From Oreocharis arfaki (lineage: Eukaryota > Chordata > Aves > Passeriformes > Paramythiidae): DNA of 64,000 bases. The stretch's first letter is position 1. Each line of letters starts with the position of its first letter. Both the position numbers and the translations under genes were made by a program. The notes under the pieces were generated by a model. The model was not told where the DNA came from, did no database searches, and saw nothing but the letters and a program-made list of their open reading frames with translations. The stretch is from assembly GCA_013398015.1 (NCBI GenBank), contig VZRR01010829.1, forward strand, positions 499,733 through 563,732, given 5' to 3'. Of this stretch, positions 48,261-62,100 are shown piece by piece.

Positions 48261-51200
48261 TCCCAGTTCCCTTAAGTGCTTTTTGGGGGAAGCGCCAAGT
48301 GCACCAAAGCTTTGTGTTATTTCTCTTGCCTTTTAACTTAAAGGGCTGACTGATATTTGCAGAGATAGCGGAGCAGCAGCTCCCTTTCATGCCTGGGGGG
48401 AGCCTGGTAGTTGCCCAAACTGCTGTGATTCTTTTCTGCCTGGGGCAGTGCCCTCCTCAGGCTGGGAATCCAGGCACAGCCCAATGCTCTCGCCCCTGAT
48501 CTGGCTGTGTCATTGCTGGCAGTGAAGGAAAAGTGATGCATCTTCGTTATACCATCAGGATGCTATCTTCTAGGGATAGGGTTAATTGGCTTTTTAGGAT
48601 GGTGGGAGGGAAAAGAGGGAAAGTGTAACAGCTGTTTCATTAGATGGGATGTCGAATAAAGCAGTTAAGAGACTGCACCCCCCCGAGTTAACCTTTCCTG
48701 GTTGCGTTTCAAAGCTCAGTCATGAGGTTAGGTTTGAAAAGGCTGATGGGGTGGAGAAGGGGAGGTTAATGTACTTTATTAACTAAGAAAACTAAGGAAA
48801 AAAAAAATCTTTTCTTTCATGATGACCTGAATCATTCTCTCCTACTGTAAATGAAATGACAGCTCACCTGGGAGAAGAGAGAGGGGATTAAAAGCCAAGT
48901 AATGATTCATAAAAATCCCTTGCTGCAAGATGAGTAAGTTTTGAAGAGCATGTAGTGCTAGACCAGCTTTGCTGTATGCAAAACCCTTATAGCTGAAAGC
49001 CATTTAGTCAATTAATATTGTACAATACCTCAGAGCTACTTCGTGCCGACAGAAGGTCAGCTCAAGAGAATGATGCCCTGATTCAGCTGATGTGCTCTCC
49101 TAAGGCATCAGAGCACTGGGCACTGTCCTGGCAGCACAGGGCAGGATGTGGATGTTGGCTGGACATCCCAGATTTTTGTATTTTGCAGCTGGCTACTGCG
49201 TAGACTTCATCTGACTCCTGTCTCCAGGGTGTTTACTTGCTGTATGTTTTGCTGGCTTCTTGGCCAGCATGAATGTCTCCTTGGCAAAAATTTCCACAAG
49301 GAAGGTATCCTTAGCACCGGTCTTCTGAGCTGGGGAGCAGTGCTGCTCAGTATTTTATGTTCCTACATAACACCAGGCTCTGCTGTGTTCTGTTTCACAC
49401 TGGTGTAAATCTGGAGGAAATCTGTGGCCTATCAGTTTACACTGAGGAGAGAAAGAGAGACCCACTGCGGCGAGTGCATTGTAGGAAATGAAGTAATAAG
49501 TCAGTCTGGGTCTCCACTTGGCCTTGTCAAAGGGCAGGTAGAAAGACATGCTGCGGGGAGGTGGGGTGAGGTGGGGGGGGGTGGCAGGCTCAGTTTGAAT
49601 GTTTGCCCTTTGAATTAATTCTGGTTGACCTACTTCAGCAATGATTGAAGAATTTTTTATTCAGTTTGCCCTGATCTATCCCCTGGTGAGCATGTGCTTG
49701 TTATTTTTTAATGAAACCATTTTCACAGCCTGTTGTTTTAGGTGTTGCGAATGGAGGAGAGTGAGGTTATTCTTTGGTTCGTATTCTATTTTTTGTTTCT
49801 TCAGAGTTCCCAGCACCATGCAGTTGCTTTTAACCGTGTGCGCACAGCACACTCCCGGTTCCTCGCTCTCAGCTCAGCAGGTTTATTTTCACAGCAGATA
49901 AAAATAGTGTAAAGATGCAATCATTGATTGAAAAAAAAGATGTCTCTTACAGGAGTCATAAACCGAGTATTTTTGTCTTTCCCTGCCAGTCATGTGCAAG
50001 TTGACTGGAGGAGCATCTTGCTCTGTCTTAAAGCTTCTCCGGAGTGTTGATGTTTGAGCTTTTAGACACAGAATGTAGGTAGGATGGGATGCACTGAAGT
50101 AACTGTGAAAAATAGCTATTAATTTACACTGTGTGCTTAGGTCAGACACAAAAGACTTGCCATCCTGGATGAGATCACTGTTCTATCTTGTTCTCTGTCT
50201 GAGGAAAGTGCAGCATGTCTCCCATCACAACACTTGACGTTCTCCCACCAAGGCTGTTTCACTGCAGATGCAGTTCCAAATGGCAGGATCCTGAGGTGTC
50301 TGCATATTTGGGAGCTTAGCTTCCCAAGAATTGCACTTATTCTCCACCATTCTGGAGCTTTTGTTGTACAATGAAAGAGGCTCCAGGGAAGACTAATGAC
50401 TTACTGCCTGCAGATTCAGGGTTGATTGCCTTTTGGAGGTATTGCTCTGGCTCTGAAGTGGCAGGTAAACAGTGACTTTGGGGGGTTGTTAGCAACCAAA
50501 AGCTGCCACATTTTTGTCAAATTAAAAGACACCAGGTTTGGTTTTGCTATACAAAGTGGTACAAAGGAGGTTTCCGTATGGCAATCTGAGAGACACTGTT
50601 GTGTTGTGCCATTCCCTGTTGCTGACAGTTATCAGCTTTTGTTCTGTGGGGCAGGGGTAAAGGGCAGAATGCATGGAGGTTAAAAGAAATATTTTTTTGA
50701 GATGATTCTTTTTGAGGTTTGGATTTTTTTTCCCCTGCCTTTAAGAAAGTAATTTTCTGGCTATGAAAGAAACATGAAAAATATTCATTCTAAACAACCG
50801 AATGTTAAATAAAAAGACCTTCAGTTTGTTAAGTGAATGCTTCTTAGGCAACTCGCATTGATCACAGTTTCAAATATCGATTTCTGACTTAAAAGAAAAA
50901 TTGACCAAATGCCAGTAACTATTTTTCAACAAAGAAATAAATAATGCTTCTAGAGAGGACTAACATATTGTACTGTTATTTATTGTATCGTATCACCGTG
51001 ATTAGCTACGTGACAAATAAGTTGAAAGGCAAAAAACCCCAAGAAACCTTTATCTTGAACAAAGACATACAGATTTAGTCCCTCTTTTCAGTGTAACTTG
51101 CCAGGTTTCATAATGGGACACTATTATCATAACTTTAATCTTGTTTAAATTCAAAAGTCTTCCTGCAAGCCTCAAGGCCTAAAGGAAAGACCTTTCCTAA

Positions 51201-53015
51201 GTTATCTTAAGAAAGCAGATTGCCTGTGAATCACTTCTTATAGTCCATAAAATCCTTTGTAATTTAGAGAACAGCTGTCCATAATAAAACATCAGAAAAG
51301 CTCTATTTTGAGTCCTGAAACTGGAATAAACACAACATAGAAAAATACAATTATGTAGAAAACATTTAGAAAGGTGCATGTGCCAGCTATAAGCATTTCA
51401 TCTGTTTACTGCTAAAACGTCTTAAGGTAACGGGTTAGAAAAGGTTGTGAGATGAAATAATAGCCAATAAAAATACACGGAGGAGCCTCAAAATATTCAA
51501 AGATCATCCACTGGAACTTCTAGGAGAAAAACAAGTGACCTGTAATGAATTTGAGAGGGAAAAAATGTTTCTAAATTCAGGTTTTGTTAAAACATTGACC
51601 TTCAAATTTTTAAGTTACTCTTCTTTTTGCCCTTCTAATAAACCTTCTCTGATCTTTTCAAGGTTAAGAGAGGAGTTACTGTAACATTTCAATGTAATAG
51701 ATGTTCACTTAGCATATGTTGGCCATGAAGAGGACAAATGGAGCCTTTTCATTCCATGGCTGTTTAGAAAAATAGCATTTATGATACTGATCCCACATAA
51801 ATGTCTTCATAACTTAGAGATATGCTTTTTTGGAATGAAATTTCCCATAAAGTCAGGTGCCAGTTAAAACAATATTGATGTCTGTTTCTCTAGCACCTTT
51901 GTTCCTTCAAGACCTTAAACTTACTTTGATAGCACAGGCCCATCCATAATTTACTGACAGAGTCTAGGACATGGCAGGATGGGAAATAAAATAATAATGG
52001 ATCTGAAGACAGGTGTGGTTTGTTGGGTTTTTTTTTAAGAGAAGAGCATTTACCTCCACTGGGAACAAAGTTGCTCCTTCTAATGCTCTTTCTGCGATTC
52101 TCCAGAGGGGGCTTCTGTTTTCAATAATTTTCCTTAGTTCTCTAAGGAAACCAGCTCATATTTGTTGTGGCTTTAAAAAAAAAAAATAAAAATCACTGCA
52201 ACAGCTGTGTTAAAAAATTCCCTTTTTGAAAAGCAAATGGGCAGTTAGCATTTAAGCACAACAATGTGGACTCAGTAGAAACCCTGCACCATGATACTTG
52301 GGAAGGAAAAATTAGTCAGCTAGGTTTTGGTGGCAAAACAGTTTCAGCCCTCCTCATTTTTATACCTTCTGAAGCCTTGTACTTCTTTTCTGTCATTAGT
52401 GACTGACTGCTGACTTCACAGTGAGTATAACTTGCATTACATTAGTTTTGGACACCTGTTGTGTATAACTGACGTATATAATTTGCAACGTGACAGCCCC
52501 TACGTAAAACACTGGGTTACTTAAACTATCTTGTCTTGCTTCTATCTCATTAAATGAGGCTGAGAGAAAATGGCTTTGTATGTCTTTGTCCATAAGAGAC
52601 ACAGACAGAGATTGTTTCTTCTGTCCAGTGTTAATAAACAGATGAGACAGGACAACATAGTGGACTTTTTAGGGATCCCTTAGTTTCCTCAGCACTTGTT
52701 CAGGATTGTTGTCATGAAAAGGCTTGGCCTTCTGCAAGGTGGGAGGTGTGTGTGCTTAACTAATTGAAAAAATCTGTTTAATCATATTACAAACTACAGC
52801 AAATGCTTCATTTGTAAAGCAACGAGAAGCTGATTTATTGAAGACAGTTTTCAAGCCAATGTTTTACAGATTCCCTGTTCAAGACCCAGTAGCACTGTTA
52901 TCAAAACAGTGATACAGAGAACACATTTGTGTTCTGACCAGAGGAACTATAGTAAGAGCAAAGACTGGGTTGAGCAAATGGACTGTAGAGCAGAAAGCTT
53001 TTCATTCTAAGCTAA
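48261..53015. other. Non-coding stretch, no gene recognised
   Basis: No recognised coding frame or mobile element. A G-rich tract at 49555-49584 is described separately. Positions 50690-52420 are AT-rich with few frames. Confidence 0.6.
49555..49584 (+). other. Potential G-quadruplex tract
   Basis: The G strand reads GGGGAGGTGGGG, then TGAGGT, then nine consecutive G residues and TGG. Four runs of four G with short loops can be drawn within 27 bases. This meets the usual motif for an intramolecular G-quadruplex. Confidence 0.55.
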
Positions 53016-53057
53016 GGAAAGAAAAAAAAGAAAAAAAGGGGGAAAAAGAAAAAGAAG
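53016..53057. repeat. Purine-rich (A/G) low-complexity tract
   Basis: An uninterrupted purine run of A blocks separated by single or clustered G residues spans about 40 bp. It is simple sequence and no element body is attached. Confidence 0.8.
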
Positions 53058-56000
53058 CTCAGTACACCATTTACACCAGCTTCCTTCAATCTCCTTCTTA
53101 GTCCAAGGCTCTGGTATATGTCCCACACCAGTGAGTGGAATGGGAGTATGAAAGGCAGGAATGGAAAGGAACGAGTACGGAATGGGTGTACAAAATAAAT
53201 GAATGTCACAAGCCACAGGAGTTAAGATAAAACAAAGAAAAGAGTATGTGAACAAAACATGGTTCATGTAACAAACACTCCATGTGTTTATGCTTTGCCA
53301 ACTAAATAGCTTCAACAAGTAATTTTTCCAATTGCCTTCCCTTTCTCATTATTGTTTTCCCAGTATTATCTGACCTTAAATTCTCACCTTTGTAATAATG
53401 ACAACTTAAGTTGTTAATTCCTTAAAAGAGTAATACATTTTTGGCTGGGGGAAGGAAACTAATGGGAAAAAATAATGTGTGGTGGAGGAAAAAGGAGAGG
53501 TTAGGAAAGGGTACATCAAGTCTGTCCAGAGCTACAGACACATTTTGTGTACTCATGAGTGAAAGGATATCCCTGAAGATGATTCTGCCAGGAAAGATTA
53601 AGTCATGCTTGGGAAGAGGGGCTCAGCAGTGGGTTTGGCTGTTGAAGAAGTGCAGCAACTCTCCTTGACTTTCAGGATGTTTTTAGCTGTCTGCTCTTGA
53701 TAAATACAGGCAGAAAGTGAAGGTTGAAAATGATTACGGCTTCCAGTTGCAACTAGTCCCCCATACGGATAAAGGGATTCAGAACTATCAGGTTGAAGTT
53801 TTAAAGATTTCATTGCTGTTTTATAAAAAGCATCGTGATTGCTGAATTTTTGTTCTTTCAAACTGGGCAGATTTTGGAGAATGCTACCCCTGTGCCTGTT
53901 CTCCAGCATTATCCTGATACTGAGCTGATTCTGTGCTCATGGTTACGACTCTCCCTGTGGCATGTAAGAGATAGTGCTAAGTAGCTGCTTTTTCTAGACC
54001 AGTAATATGCACAGTATCTTGCTTTTATGTTGTTGAATTCAAGCAATCAATATATCCATCTGCCATTTCTGTGTCCTTCAGATTAGATATTTCAGATCTG
54101 TACTTTTTGGTCCTCTCAGCAGCTGTACCAAGTAATCTGAGTCTCACAAAAACTCCACTTACTTAATAACATTGGTGGCAAAAGCTAGTGTAAGATGCAG
54201 AGGCCTTCAGAGCAGAGAGTCTGTGAGTGAAAAGTGCTGAGTATTTGAGCAAAGTATGTTCAGTTTAAAGTTGGCCAGGGCCTGTTGGCTTGGTGGCATG
54301 CTGGAGTGTCACAAGGTGGAGAATGTGAGATGGCCTCAGAAGGCCAGCCATAAACACCCACTGGTGGTGAAGGGAATGTTGTTTCTTGCCCGCACCACCC
54401 TGGTTCGGATGTTGTGCAACACAGGAGATGGCCCAACTTGTCGGAGTGGGATTTACACTCTCCTGGCCCAGTGAGAGCTGACAGTGTCAAAGTATCGCAT
54501 ATTTTTTTCTCTCACACGCCCTAAAACTCGGCTGTCAGTTTGTCTTTGCTCAAGGGAAAAACAGCAATCTTTCTCCCTTATCAGGTTATGCAACATCTGT
54601 TTCAGTTTATTAGCTGCTTTCCTGCAAAATTGGAAGACTTTGGTCTGCTGGAAATGAAGTTTCTGTTATCAACAGCTGCCAGTGGAATGTGCTTTTGTGG
54701 AGCATCCTGTGCCTTTGCACAGGACTTGCTCAGCTTTGTAATTAAACCTCTCTGGTACGGAGAGTGCGCGGAAGGTGTGGAGTGGGAGCAGAGCTCATGT
54801 CAAAGATGTCATTCACGATTGTTTCATATCTAAACTCTGATTTTCACATTATACGGGTGGTGGCATATTGCTTTTCTACTTTTGCTGACCCCTGACACCA
54901 AATCAGACACGTATTGTGGTTTCCTTCATCTTAAAACCCTGCTTTTCCAGTGCCATTGTTCAAGCAGGGCAAGCATTTACTAATACGGTTGTTCTAGTAG
55001 CTGATCTATCAGTTGTGAGGGAAACCCACTCCCACTTTCTTGGGGTGGATTTTTGTGACTCTTGGTGGGATTGGTGATGGACCACTAAAAAGAAGTAAAG
55101 CCACTTTGCTGCCCACAAAGTGAGTTGGAACTACCAGCTCTGGCAAAAAGAAAATCTGCTGGGGTAGTGGCGTATCTGCTTTATATTTCTATTTGTGTAT
55201 ATTTCAGTGTGATAAAGTGTCCTCCAGCTCAGCAGCTTGAGCAGCACAGCATTAAATTTCTCTGTTGCTGTTATTTTGAAATGTATCAACTCCTGTGTTG
55301 ATGCCTCCTAAAGTGGCAGGTTTAAAATACAGGTTATTCTCATGTCCTCCTTCCCCAGATGCAAAATATCGCTCTCTTTTTGAACTCCATCAAGTGCATG
55401 TACCAAGTAAAATACTGTGCTCTCCTCACCCTCCCATCTGCAGATCGCTCCCCATATGTTGCATTATAAGATGTAATTTAATCACTAAAGGGAATTAATA
55501 CATTAAAAAAAATTGGGCATGAATTTTAAGTGCTTGTGGAAGCTGACAGATGGACAAGCAGAGGAGAGGGAAGACCTTTCTTTGTCGCCAGAGTGTTAAA
55601 CCAGTGTACCAGCAGTACAAACCTCCTCATGTTACCTGTTAAAGTTCCTTATCTCCCTTCTTTAGCAATCACTGAGGTTTCCTGTTGCTCCAGTCCTGGG
55701 CCAGACTTACTTTTTTGTCTGTTTTGCTGTCTGTCTGTCCAACACCACGCCCCACTCAAAAGGATCAGCTTAACACCAGGAGGAGAGGAAAACTGTGCAT
55801 CTGTGCAGGTGAAGTGTGCACTACTCTTGGGCTGGGAAATGGTTTCCCTTCTTGCTGGAAAGGATGGAGCTGGAAGCCAGGAATTGCCGAAGGCCATCTT
55901 GAGTGGCTGGTGCTTCTGGCGAGGACACAAAGGCAGCTGCAGATAAACAGAACTACCACTTTACACATGTCTAGTCTGCACTGGTATAGTCTGTGGTTTG

Positions 56001-57149
56001 CTGAGATTGCCAGAGTATTATACAGCAGAAGTCTGTTTGAAACCTGGGTTTATATAACTAATCCACTAAAATACTATAATGAATACTGCATTGAGATTTT
56101 AATCAAGAAGCGGTCTTTATAGCAACAAAATCAGTACACAGTAGTATTATGTAATACAATTGCACATTTAAAAAAACCCAAACCCCAGGGTTCAGCACTG
56201 ATGGCTTTCACTATCTTACTATTTTCCCCCTTTTAAATCTGCTGTTTATCAGCCTGCTTGTTTCTCAGAGCCTGCTTTTAGGTAACATCACGGGTAAGGT
56301 TGCCATGTTTATTTAAAAATAGGTCACCCAACAGTATGCAGTCCTCCTTGAAAAGTATTCATGTTTTCTTACTGGGTATTGAGTATTGGCACTGTTTTTC
56401 ACTGTTGATTGAAGCAGGGCTCTTGCAAGTTTTGTTCAGCTATTGAACTACCTCACAATCATTGGCAGATTTCGTATTTATTTGAGAAGTCAACCAGTGA
56501 TCTTAGTCTAAAGTTTTACAAGAGGTTTAGCTAATGCAACTGCTAAAATAATGAAAACAGAAGTGAACAAAATACAGTAGGAAAAAAGGTGGTTTGAGGG
56601 TATGCTAGAAAAGCCAACCCTCTTTATCATCCTGGTGCCACTGCCACTCATTCTGAGCCACAGAGCACTGCCAGATGGGCTGTGACTGGAAGCCCAGGGT
56701 AAGGCTTGGAGCTAGGTCAGCTAGAGATGAAGCCATTATGTCAGTGGCACACACAGAGTTAATATTTTTAGGTCTTCTTTGTTGGAGCTTTTTACACCTA
56801 CATGACACAGTGAGAACTTTTGTAGCTCTCTGCCCAAGCTGTGCAAAAAGAGGCAAAACAGTTTGCAGTTGGAGAGAGATCCTTTTTCTCCTGTTTTAAT
56901 TTAATATTTGTTGTGATTAAAAGTAATCAAAATTCAAGTTGGTAACAAAGAGCTTATCATAGCATTTTGTGTAAATACATTAAGCTAATAAATGAACAGA
57001 GTAGTAATGAAAGTTAATGGAATAATTTCAAATGGATGTAATACACCTAGCTGTATAGATAATAACTTACTGGTTTTTTGTATATAGGAAAATATGTCTT
57101 TTATCTATCAGCTGCCTGTTGGCTCTCAGGGTCTTCTACAAGTACCAAA
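53058..57149. other. Non-coding stretch, no gene recognised
   Basis: The longest frames, 138 and 145 codons at 55530-56122, overlap each other and opposite-strand frames and match no family. No repeat was recognised before the CR1 fragment. Confidence 0.6.
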
Positions 57150-57445
57150 AATGAGGTTGTAGACAGGTAGGGCTTGGTCTTTTCTGCCAAGTAGCAAGCA
57201 ATAGGGGAAGAGGACACAGCCTCGAGTTAAACCAGAGGAGGTTTAAACTGGATATGAGGAAAAATTTCTTATCTGAAATGGTGGTCAAGCATTGTAACAT
57301 GCTGCCAGGGAAAAGTGGAGTCACCATCCTTGGAAGATGTGTAGATGTGGTGCCTGGGGACATAGTTTATTGGTGGCTTTGACAGTGTTGATGATGATCT
57401 TAGGTGCCTTTTCCAACCTAAATCATTTGGATTCTCTGATTCTAA
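57150..57445 (+). mobile_element. CR1 LINE fragment, 3' end, 5'-truncated
   Basis: This is a plus-strand CR1 3' end. Diagnostic blocks in order are ATGAGGTTGTAGACAGG, GGAGGTTTAAACTGGATATG, AGGAAAAATTTCTT, TGGTCAAGCATTGTAACATG, GTGTAGATGTGGTGCCTGGG and CCTTTTCCAACCTAAATCAT. The copy ends in the CR1 terminal repeats GATTCTCTGATTCTA. The ORF2 frame is broken by small indels and stops. Its orientation is opposite to the copy at 19176-19591. The 5' truncation is usual for CR1. Confidence 0.93.
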
Positions 57446-58254
57446 GGCAGTCACTGAATGTTGGTCAAGGCTGCAGCTGGCTGCTGCTGAGCTCATCCCC
57501 CCTTGTATTGCCCCTACGCATGGGGACCCAGCACACATTTTTGGCCAGTCTGTACCCTGCTTTGGTTGCTGCTTGTGGTAAGTATGTCCAGCAATTGAAA
57601 GGTGCTGCTTTTCTAAGTCATGATGTTATATCTGCACCTTTTATCTCCAAAGGAAGAACCAGACAAAGTAGTAGGTTTTCACATTAGGTTTCTTTTTATT
57701 GTCTAATTATCAAACTACCTGGAAGCCAGGCTGGATGCTGCACTCTGTTCTTTCATGCACGTTCCACTCAGTGTTTATATCCCATTCTCATACCCTGCTG
57801 GAAAGAGAGTGAATGGAAATTTTGGAGAATATGTGACAAGCAATTTAAGGCAGCATTTGGACAGCCCTAGTAAGTTAATCAGTTTTAGATACCTGCACAA
57901 TAACTGTACTTGGGGCTGGAAGACACCACGCGACATCACATTAAACTGTTTCTTCTCTGTGGAAGGTGTGTGGTGGCAGCATCATTTGGACAAGGGAGCA
58001 TTTGACAGCTAACCTGTCACACAGAGCACACCCTGCAGGAGCTGCTCGCCCTTGGTTCAGCATCAGCCAAGCGCTGCTGAAGCAGGGGCTGAACAGGGGA
58101 ATCATTTCCCCATCAAACAGCAGCCTGGCTACTTATCCCATTGCCAGAAGGATCTGTCAAACACTGCTGCCAGCAGGACAGTCACTTGGCCTGTTTATTC
58201 AAGTAAACCTGTGCTTGGCTGGTTTTTCTTTATGCATTGGGTGTTGTAGGCTTC

Positions 58255-58280
<26 letters not shown>
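58255..58280. repeat. 26-base poly-T tract
   Basis: An uninterrupted run of 26 T. It could be the poly-A tail of a retroposed copy on the minus strand, but I find no target duplication or recognisable body to its right. Confidence 0.9.
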
Positions 58281-58285
<5 letters not shown>

Positions 58286-59155
58286 GAGGAGATAAGGAAA
58301 CAGGTAAAATACTTTGCTGATTTATGGTCTCAGCATATTCATTAATGCAAAGTAGCAGGATGACAGATATTGGGAAAACTCTGCAGGCTCTGTGCAGCCA
58401 TGAAAAGGGGATCTTACCAAGATTTAGTAAAAGAAAGAGTGATGAGACAGATCGTGTGTACAAGGCCTGACCTGGTTAATCGGTGCTTGGCTTGTCCAGA
58501 TGTTGGAATATTCGAGTAGCTTAAAGAGTGACCTGTAAGCAGAGTAAACAGTGTTATGCATGTACTGTTGAGGCATTAATCTGAACTTCCTGAGGGATTT
58601 AAAATACAAAGTAGAACTATGATTTTACAAGGGATGGAGATTGGGATTATCCAGGTCTTAATATAGCTATTTCTTTTTTGTAAAGCACATGATCTCTACT
58701 CAGTACAGAAGCATTTACCTCCTAAAACTACTGGGAAAATCCTACAAGCAAAGACAAACTCAAACATTATTATCTGAAACAGAGGGAGATGAGGGGGAAA
58801 ATGCAGTTTTCATACAATACTATTCCCTGAATTATTTCACGTCTTTGTATGGATTACATAGCCTTTCCCTGTACCTTAAATCTAGTGCTCTACCACTGCA
58901 ATTGTGTGGGTTTTAGCTGCTAAGGTTTATTTTAAAGGTATTTCTTCAAGAATAGAGATAAAACTCATTTTGAAAAGTGGCAGTTTAGGAGCTTACAGAG
59001 GTTGGAGACGAACTCATCTTTCCCCACTGTTAATCAGCAACTTTTTGCAGACATTCGAAATTTTTATCTAAGTCCTAAAGTTCAAAAGACAGATACTTTC
59101 TTGCCTATTCCTGTATTTTCTTTACCAAGCACAGACTTTTTGGATTAATTGTGTT

Positions 59156-59172
59156 AAAAAAAAAAAAAAAAA
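59156..59172. repeat. 17-base poly-A tract
   Basis: A simple A homopolymer with no recognisable retroposed sequence to its left. Confidence 0.9.
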
Positions 59173-62100
59173 TCATTGCATTGATAAAAATTCAATATCT
59201 TTCAACAGAGGTGGATAGGTCTGGTTTAGATTTATACCTGAGCAAATTGAAATCAGAATTTGTCTTGTTATGCCTGTACATTTGCACACACTTCTTTTTT
59301 AAATCTCTCATTACAAAGTTATGTATTACTATATATTACATTTCTGAGACTGTGAGCTCAGATGTCCTGACCACTCTGGTTTGCTGATCCAGTGACTTTG
59401 GGAAATATTCTTACTCCTTTGATCATCTAGCTTTTCTCCTGGGTGTTGACTTCTTATTCTTTAATGCAAATTTTGTTCACTCGTGTCCATTTTGGATCAC
59501 TGCAGCCAGGGCTGTAACTTCTAGGAAAGTGTTCAGGTTCAAGTATGCAAAGTGTTTTTAATTTCATTCTTAACCCAAATGTGGGTAGGTTGTTGTCTGT
59601 GTGCAGAATCAGTGCATATCTTAAAATTCCATCTTACTTTCTGCCCATATCCACTTGGATGTATCAGAAGTTCAGAAAAAATTATGAGAGATCTTTCCAC
59701 GTAAAATTTGGAAATCTATGTCATTTTCATTCAGTAATTTCTTGAATCAACTCATGCATCTCAGACATTGAGCACTTTGACATCATCATGCTTAGTCCAA
59801 AATTACAGAGGGTTCAGATTTTACTAAAATAACTGCAGATTATCAAAGATAATATGTAATCACATCACATGCAGCATATGTCTGTCAGACCTCATGGCAC
59901 TCTGTAAGATCCTTGAATTTGGTGCTTAAAATTTCAGTTCAGAGTATGTAAAGACACTGAAAATAGCCCTTCCCTCTAAACTTAGGTTGAAAAATGTAAA
60001 CCCTCAGTCCTGTCTTCCCACATACCCCCAAAAATATGCCTACATGTTAACAGGCACCTGCTTCCTTTGCAGAGACAACCCATTTCTGAGGTTATAAATA
60101 AGCGTATGTTTCACTTGGTTTGGTTCTATGTTTTCCACACGTGAGACCTAGAGATTGTACTTGGTTTATGTCACAGACCTGACACCATGGATCAGGTGTG
60201 GGCTCTAAAGGGCTAAATAAAAATCTAGCTTTTCCTAGTTCAGTGCTGGGTTTGATCTTTTGGTTTCGAATTCCTGTTTGCAACTCAGTAAATTTGGGCA
60301 GTGGATGGCTCGTGGCATCTGGATTTGAAGGTTGCTCCTCCATGGCTTTGCACTGACAAGTGTCTGTCCCCTCAATACTGCTTTGTTTCAAGGTCAGAAG
60401 CCAAGGAAGAAACAGGTGGGACAAGAGTAAAGAGCTGGGAGAGACAGACCTCCAGGCCCAAACCACCATGGGTGGGACAGAATAGGAAGGAAGGGCCAGG
60501 GAAAATGTCACACCAGCATTATGCAAACTAGTTGTGATTTTAGCAGCAGGTTTGCCAGAAAAAGACCAGGGCACATTGTCTGCTGTCCAAGTGTCCTTTC
60601 ACTTAGCAACCTTCTGCACAGGTGACACAAAATACGTACTGTTGGAGACTCACAACCAAACCTTTCGATCCTAAGCTCTTCCTCATGCATCTCAGTATTT
60701 TCTATAAGAAAGTAGTTTTCTTAAATTTGCTTTGTACCAGCTGATAGATTATTTGGTGATTGAATAGCATCAGCCTTTTCTCAGCAGGGCTGGGTAAAAC
60801 CATCGTTGTGTAACAAGCAGAGGTTCATCCTGCATGGGCCCTAAGGGTTCTGCTTGTGTTAGTGACAAGCGCTAGAGAGCCAAATAAAACAGGCTAGGGA
60901 AAATTCTGTTCTGATAATACTTCTCTGCTAGAGGGAGGGGATGTAGCATGATGATATGTTACCATATTGCACATAGCTCCTTCTAGAATGAAAAAAAAAC
61001 CCTAAACTGCATCAAAATACCTAATTGTGCACTTTTCTAGTACAGTTACAGGGCAAAAGTTTATGGACCAGCAGTTCCAAGTGGATGTGGTAGGAGTTAC
61101 ATCTCACTGCCTTTGACTTTGCGACTCAAATTGAAACAGGACTTGTTCAAATTAGAGTTGTCTGCCAGACAGCTTTGGAGGCATTCAGAATGAGTTCTAA
61201 GTTTGCAGCCCTAAGTCTTTAGGAAAACGTCTTTCCTCTTTACTCCCTTAATACATAGCCTATGGCAATTCTATGTTATGCTGAAGCAGATCACAGAGAC
61301 TGGAAGGAAGTTAAATAGGAATGATGCAACACTGTCCACTTCCCATGTTTACCATTCTCACCAAGGGCTCTTCAAGACTTTTTTTGGGGATAGGTATTGG
61401 GAATGAGATGGAGTTATGGTATCTCTCTTGAGCTGCTTTGAGTTAATTACTCCATCATTTAAGAAACTATGTATTATTTTCCATAGTAGCCAAAAACCTA
61501 AGTGATATAAACATGCTGCTTTAAAACTAACAGTGCACTGATGACTCATAAGATTGCTTGAGCTGGGAACATAACAGGAGTGTCTTGAAATAGGCAAAGG
61601 AAATCTTCTGTTTTGTGCAAAACAATATGGTGATTTTAACGTGTGGAGCTACATGGTAATTTTTACAATGAATCAAAATACGTGTTTTCTGGCAACAGTG
61701 ATTCACACAGGTCATTTAGCAACCTCTGAATGAAATGCCAATGTTTGGGAGAGTCTGCACCTGCTTCTAGAATCATTTAATTTTCCAGACAATGTGGCGC
61801 TTGGGGGGATTTTTTGGGGAGAGTGGGTGCGGTTTTAAAAGGCCGCATGCTATTTGCTGTGTGTCATAACCTTATCTTCTTAGCAGATTTTCCAGTGCTG
61901 CACAGTGTGCATCTGTGACTGAGACAAAATCAATGCTTATAGATTTAGCTGTGTAATCCTACCACTTGTCCTTCTAGATATGATTTGAAATGTAAAGTTC
62001 GTTAATGTTTAAATGAACTCGAAGGCCCAGGGTCTCTAGAGGAGTTTTCAGTTTCATGGAGAGTAATCCATTTTTTATCTTTTTTTTACCTGCTTGTCAC

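Noticed and set aside
54250..54480. GC-richer block considered as another LTR
   Set aside because: No TG...CA ends, inverted ends, duplication or polyadenylation signal could be paired.
55530..56122. Overlapping frames of 138 and 145 codons
   Set aside because: They overlap in different frames with further opposite-strand frames, have no domains and no splice or promoter context. Chance frames explain them.
58255..58400. Poly-T as the tail of a minus-strand processed pseudogene
   Set aside because: No recognisable gene sequence and no target-site duplication were found to its right.
60092..60574. 160-codon minus-strand frame
   Set aside because: Low-information composition, no recognised motif, and an opposite-strand frame in the same place.
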